Part shown: positions 58,898 through 64,000 of the stretch, piece after piece
How positions within the stretch are numbered: the first letter of the stretch is position 1
How the letters are laid out: each line of letters begins with the position of its first letter
Source of the DNA: Rhea pennata
Taxonomy: Eukaryota > Chordata > Aves > Rheiformes > Rheidae
Assembly: GCF_028389875.1 (NCBI RefSeq)
Contig: NC_084672.1
Coordinates: 496,001 to 560,000 of the forward strand
Direction: 5' to 3'
DNA: 64,000 nucleotides
Notes under the pieces: generated by a model
The model's database searches: none
Told to the model about the DNA's origin: nothing
The model's input: the letters and a program-made list of their open reading frames with translations, nothing else
Translations under genes and position numbers: made by a program

Positions 58898-61742
58898 TAT
58901 TGCTAAACAACTCTTCAAACCAAGGAGATCAAAAAACACAGTAGGGTTTTGCACAAGAGACGGCTGAACCGCTCCGCATACACAACGCAGTAACGTAATG
59001 GGGTCTCAGGAGCTGCACAGCTTGCAGGCATCCTCTGTACAACCGCTGCTGCGGGCCACGGCCCCCGCCGCGAGAGGCACCGACCGCGTCTTCCAGCAGC
59101 GCCGTCTGCCGCGTCTGCGTGAGCGGCTGGGGCAAACCCTGGTGCTGAGCAGCCCCGCAGGCTGCGCCGCGGGCCCCCGAGCTCTGCCCAGCCGGCCCGG
59201 GGCACACAGCGAACGCTGCCGACCCCTTCCCAGCTCCCCTCACCTATCTGTTCCCGGGCATGGGCCTGGCTCTGGAGGGGGATGCTCCTCACAGCCACTG
59301 CCCGTGGTGCGAGTGGGTTTTTTTTTGTTGTTGGTTTTGGTTTTTAGGTAACCAGGGACAGAGGTAGTTTCTGGGGGATGCGTTGTGCTATCTTGCAGCA
59401 CAGAAGCCGATCAGGGAAGGGAGCTGTACTGCCACGCTCTGTGAAGGAGTCTAGGGTGGCTGAGCTCTCCGCTGCTTGGGGAGCTCAGTGCTTTCTCCCT
59501 CCTGCCCCAAGCCTGAAGGAAGTTACTCCCCTGGCAGGAGGAAGGCGAGAGCAAAGCTGGGGGCCCTAGGAACCAAGTACTGCTCTGCACCTTGCTGGGG
59601 GCACAGAGCCTGGAGCTGGCTGTTAGCCCTGCTGGGGGAAGTGCTGAGTTGCATCACCTGGTCTCAGAGCCACTGCTCTTTACCAGCATGATGTTTTTGG
59701 AGACAGCAGATGGCATCCTCCTTTGGATGTGCTGTCCCACTAACTGAGGGGTTTTTAGCTTCACTTTCACAGCAAGTAGGAAGAGAAACTCCCTTAACTA
59801 GGGAACAGGGACCTACAGCACTACTTGTCAGTACCCACAAGTCCCTTGAGCAAGGCAGGCAGCATGCACCGTGCCCCAGCAAAGAGCTGCCAGGCCAGGC
59901 ACAGAGCTGTGCTTGCAGTGAAAGCAGCATGCTTGCTCTGTCCTGAGAAGCATTGCTACTTCCTCATCATGTGAGCCTCCCAGCAGTATGCATGTAGACA
60001 GAGGGTTAGCTAAGGTTGTCTGGGACTGTGCAAATATTGCTACTTCCTCTTCTCCAGGAAGCTCCCCCTCTGGATGGTCTCTGGAACCATCATTTGCCCC
60101 TGGTCTTGGGCCTGCTGCAGCCTCTCTGGACTTGCTGGGGTCTGCCAGGGTTACACATGGCAAGAGAAATGTGCTGAGCATGAGCATGCATGCAGCTCCC
60201 TGCTCCCTCCTAGCAGCAGAGGGAATAGGAACAGCTGTTGCTACCTTTGCCTCACATTGCTTTTCTGGCACGTTTCTCCCTCCCTCCCTAGCATCTGAGA
60301 GGCTATTACACAGGCCAGCAGCCCAAGGGCTGCACTTCCAGAATGAAACTCTTCTCCTAAACTCTGAACACCTCTGTTCCTTGGTGGGATTGTTGAGGCT
60401 GGAAAAGCTCAAAGGGGTGAAGAGAGAGTGCCTATAGCATATACAGCAGCTTTGGTTCATTAGCTACAGGCCCTGCCTCCTTACTCAGTAGACCAACACG
60501 GCTGCTTTCCCGCAGCTAGCAGGACGTCCCTTTGGTCCTCAGCTCTCCTTCCGGAGCCCTGAGTTCCAATGCACCCTGCTCTGCTTGCAGCTTCACAGAT
60601 CACACACATTACACAGGTTTACAAAGAACATTGGTTGAAGGAAACTGAACTCAGTGAAAAGATAAATCCAACCACGTGGCACATCTGAAAAAAATAAATT
60701 ACTCTCAAAATACCATCATTTACTCAAGTTGAACAGGGTTTGCCTTCCTTTAAATACATTGCTCACTAAAGCTGCTCTGTTCAGAGCTACTGCTTCCACT
60801 GAGCTTTGTAATTAGTTTGTAAGAAAATATTCTGTTTTGTATGTGCCCTGTGGCCTTTCTTAGGTTGCCACAGTTTTGCCTGCATCAGCTTGCAGCTAAT
60901 GCCAAAACAATCAGAACTGTTCTCACCTGCTGAGAAGACAGTGAAAGAACAAGAAATGCAAAACAGCTTCCTTTCTGCTTGACTCTTGCAGGTAGAGAGG
61001 CTTCTGCCTGCTGGGTGTTCAAAAGGTGGGAGTAAAGGCCTGGTGGTTACAGGCTGATCTGCAACCCCAGCACAGCTGAGTAGGGAGGACCTAGGAGGTA
61101 GAATAATTAGTAATGCTCATCATCTTCTGGGATGTGCCTTCCCCTGCCTGCAGCTTCAAGTACGCTTTCTGGAGAGCTCCGGTGTACAAGCAAAGATGAA
61201 TGCCAGAGTGAAGTCGTGGCTTGCCACGGAAAGGAGCTCAGCCAGGGGCAGGCAGGCAGGAGTACAGAAGAGTGAAGGGAGTTCAACGCTGGGCAGGTGA
61301 GCTGCAAGCAGCAAGCACACAGCTCTGACGCTCCCTCTCGGGGTGAGTGGGGAAGAAGGGGCCCTGAGAGGGAATGACCCAAATGATGGTAAAAGCTCAG
61401 CCAAATCTCTGCAGCGCTCTCAAAACATCCTGGAGCCTTTAATGGCTCAGTACACCAGCTCTGAGTGCTCATAGCAGGTAGCTACCGCTGCCTTGTACCA
61501 TCTCCAGCCTCTGCTCCTTCCTTTGCCCCAGCAAAGGTTTTAGGACATCCCTGTTTCCTCCTTCACCCACTAAGCTTGAGCCTCCCCCTCTCACAGGTTA
61601 GCGGTGCAGGTCTGTTCCAGATGCTGCAGGGAGTGACGGCCTGTCAGCAGTGCAACAGGAGCTCCTCTTACCAAACAAAGTCCAAGCAGGTCACTGGCAG
61701 CCTTCTTCTAGTGTGCTCTGAGCCTGCCGCCTGGTTGCTCAG
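58898..61742 (-). other. ZNF710: Long 3'UTR of probable ZNF710
   Basis: No supported exon on either strand between the stop at 61743 and the signal at 58886. T-rich simple sequence lies at about 59318-59346. The region is non-repetitive, consistent with one long 3'UTR. Confidence 0.5.
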
Positions 61743-61915
61743 CTACAACATATTGTAGTAAGCCATCTCCTTCATAGCCTGCTCTGTCAGTGCATTCTCA
61801 TCTGAAGGGTTCCCCACCCCTCCGTAGTCATAAGAGTTCTCCTCTTCATAGTCTTCCATTTCCTGCTGGCCATCCAGCTCAGTGTGATCTGTCCCAGTCA
61901 GGTCCATCATGGGAT
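61743..61915 (-). CDS. ZNF710: C-terminal exon, probable ZNF710
   Basis: A 173-nt terminal exon with a clean acceptor (TGTCTTCTAG just before 61915) and TAG at 61743-61745. It encodes PMMDLTGTDHTELDGQQEME, then an acidic stretch (DYEEENSYDYGGVGNPSDEN) and ALTEQAMKEMAYYNML. No zinc finger lies in it; the C2H2 array would be in exons off the right edge. The call to ZNF710, a KRAB-less C2H2 zinc-finger protein, rests mainly on position: it is tail-to-tail with IDH2, as in human. It could be another gene if the order is changed here. Confidence 0.6.
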
Positions 61916-63985
61916 CTAGAAGACAGTGCATGAAAACACAGATGCTGTATCTGCCCCACATCTGCTGCCACAGAAAGGCAATGCTAGGTCTAGCTTTCAA
62001 ACAGAGGCCTCTGCTCAGACTATCTTTTGAGCTGCAAAAAGCTGTCAAAAAATCTAGTCTTAAAGAAGCAAAGCTAAGGGATTTAGGTGTCACTCAAGTA
62101 AGTGGAGACTGGGGCCTTCCCTGTTCAGTGAGAAGGGCTCAAGTCCCAGCTACATGCATCGGCAGGGACCAGTCACGGAAGAGAGCGCTGCAGGCCTGCA
62201 GAACTACTGCACAAAGTGTTGCTTTGCACATGCTCACCCTGCAGACACATGCCCTATTACTGGGTCTGCCAGAACCCATGCAGGATCCAAATAATAAAAG
62301 CTGGAGGAGGAGGCAAGGAGGGAGGGGAATACACAGGGAGGATTACAGACCTCAGAAAACCCTAGCTGCTGGTAAGCATTCTCTGAGTTTTTATCCACAT
62401 ACTTGTGCTCACTGCCTGTGCCTCAAAGCACTGCACCCACTTCTGCTGTTACTCAGGAGCAGGCTTTGGATATCGGCTGAATCTAGGCTGAAGCACAAGT
62501 TTTCTAAGGTCAGAGGGAAGAGAAAGGAGAGGAAAAAAGAAAAAAGTAGATACAGGGGGATCCAGTTGAATCTGTTGAGTACACACTCAAGCTGTATGTC
62601 AAGATGATGAGGAAGACTCTGGATGAAACAGGTAAAATGTATCTGCAGTTCTGTTCTTACAAAACAAGGGTGATTGTCATGCAAATTGTTGCCAGGAGCA
62701 CCTGTGCTCATGCCTGAAACTGGGTGCTGAGATATATGCCCAGCAGCGAGACCTCAGCCTAGCTGGGAGTTCTCAGCTCCCAGAAAGGAGAGCTGTACCG
62801 GGGGATATACGATACGTATTTATGTTCTTCTCCCCTTATATCCACCGCTGAGCAAAAGGAGAGGCAGCACTTCCAAACGCTCTATGAGCATCACTGCTGT
62901 CTGGGCCCTGAGGGCATTAATAGGCCTTAATGGTCCTGGGCCTCCCCCCACCCCAGTACATGGGCTCAGGAGCCCCATTTCAGCACAGCCCTGGACCTTC
63001 AGTCCCCACTGGGGCTGTGCCAGAGTGGTGCTGGTCCCCCAGCTCAGCTGCAGCCTGGCCCCTGTCTGGCCAGGGACCCTCTTGATCTAGACCCGCTGCA
63101 GACCGACCTCCCTGCCTGACCTCGGACCTGTCTCATCACCATGAACATGTCTGGTGAGCTCCATGCTTGGTGGAACCTGGCCAGGATCTCCAGGCCTGTC
63201 CTGCCTGGGTGCTGTGGTGCTCGGCCCCTGCCCTGCCAGCCACACTAGTGCGCTTAGCTCCTGGCTCCCTGTCCCATAGGGAGCAACTGGCCCCTGCTGT
63301 TCCCCGACAACAGAGGCAACAGGGTCCCTAGTGCATGCTAGTGGCATGCATGCACCCACCACACTACAGCCCACAGAGAACACTAATGGCTCCACTGCTC
63401 GTTAATGCAGCGGGAGCCTGACATGTGGATCTCCTCTTTGCTCCAGGATGTCTTTGGACAGGTTAAGAGAGGGCACCTAGGATGAGAACAGAAAGATTTA
63501 CTTCTCTTCCCTACAAACTCCATTTTGACCAAAAGTGGAAATCATAGTGTCACCAGAGGGCACTTGTCTTGTCCAGAGAAGCAAAAGCCTCAGTGGCTCC
63601 TTGAGCCATTCACGCTTCCCACTTCCCTTTGGTGCCTTTCCATGGCTGCCTGTGGGAGGATGGGTGCCACATGCACCACATCTGCAGGGCAGGATTTCAC
63701 AGTGAGAACGCAGGAGAGGGGAGAGGCTTGGGAGACCAGTCTGTCACCGTTTGTTCCTGGCAGGTTGAGCAAGCTAAGGGCAGCTCTTGGCATAACAGGA
63801 CCCGAGCTATCTGAAAAGCAATTGCCAAAGCAGCTGCCTCAAGTCCAGCTACCAAAGCAGACATCCTGCCAATACTGTGGCATTCCTGGGAGCCCCCAGG
63901 CAGCAGCCTAGGCAGACAAGATTGCTGTGCCCAGTTTAGTCAGTACCAGCTCCTGGCCATAGACTTGAGCACAGCCTGCACCTAC
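61916..63985 (-). other. Intron of probable ZNF710
   Basis: No C2H2 motif, exon or recognisable repeat seen in this 2.1 kb. Small open frames lack coding features. Confidence 0.5.
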
Positions 63986-64000
63986 CTTGGCTGTCCAGGC
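63986..64000 (-). CDS. ZNF710: Possible penultimate ZNF710 exon, cut by window edge
   Basis: Minus-strand CAGCCAAG is followed by a good donor GTAGGT (63980-63985). It leaves one base that joins the AT at the start of the terminal exon to give GAT (Asp), so codon phase fits and the join reads LDSQ-DPMMDL. Only 15 bases are visible. Confidence 0.4.

Noticed and set aside
62884-63911. Small frames near the right end as zinc-finger exons
   Set aside because: No C-x2-C...H-x3-H pattern in any frame; treated as intron.

Overview
Vertebrate nuclear DNA, most likely from a bird. All assigned genes belong to the neighbourhood of human 15q26, CR1 LINE fragments are present, the genes are very compact and GC-rich, and minisatellites are abundant. 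This looks like gene-dense, microchromosome-like sauropsid sequence. Species was not determined.

Layout, left to right: PRC1 (minus, first coding exon only, at the left edge) with a CCAAT/CHR promoter; a 58-bp minisatellite; VPS33B (minus, 23 exons, 617 aa); HDDC3/MESH1 (minus, 4 exons, 179 aa); NGRN (minus, 3 exons, 178 aa); TTLL13 (minus, 13 exons, 718 aa); GDPGP1 (minus, one coding exon, 373 aa); CIB1 (plus, 7 exons, 190 aa); SEMA4B (minus, 14 coding exons, 826 aa); a long SEMA4B upstream region holding an 84-bp minisatellite, a paired RFX X-box element and a CA-rich tract; a probable non-coding SEMA4B first exon near 50.3 kb; a 17-bp minisatellite; IDH2 (plus, 11 exons, 445 aa); and the 3' end of a minus-strand gene that position and C-terminal sequence suggest is ZNF710. 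Exons were placed by reading splice sites and checking codon phase. Every complete gene closes in frame with a plausible total length, and I found no disabled host gene.

The genes do not form one pathway. They cover cell division (PRC1), endolysosomal fusion (VPS33B), NADPH/ppGpp hydrolysis (HDDC3), mitochondrial rRNA support (NGRN), tubulin polyglutamylation (TTLL13), GDP-glucose clean-up (GDPGP1), calcium/integrin signalling (CIB1), axon guidance and synapse (SEMA4B), and mitochondrial NADPH (IDH2). The most notable features are structural: NGRN, HDDC3 and VPS33B packed head to tail with 77 bp and 198 bp between coding regions; an NGRN stop codon lying inside its poly(A) signal; a (GGGGCC)7 array beside the NGRN intron 1 donor; two GC-AG introns supported by codon phase; a three-level 42/84/504-bp repeat hierarchy; a paired X-box element; and a gene order that differs from human on the HDDC3-VPS33B side.
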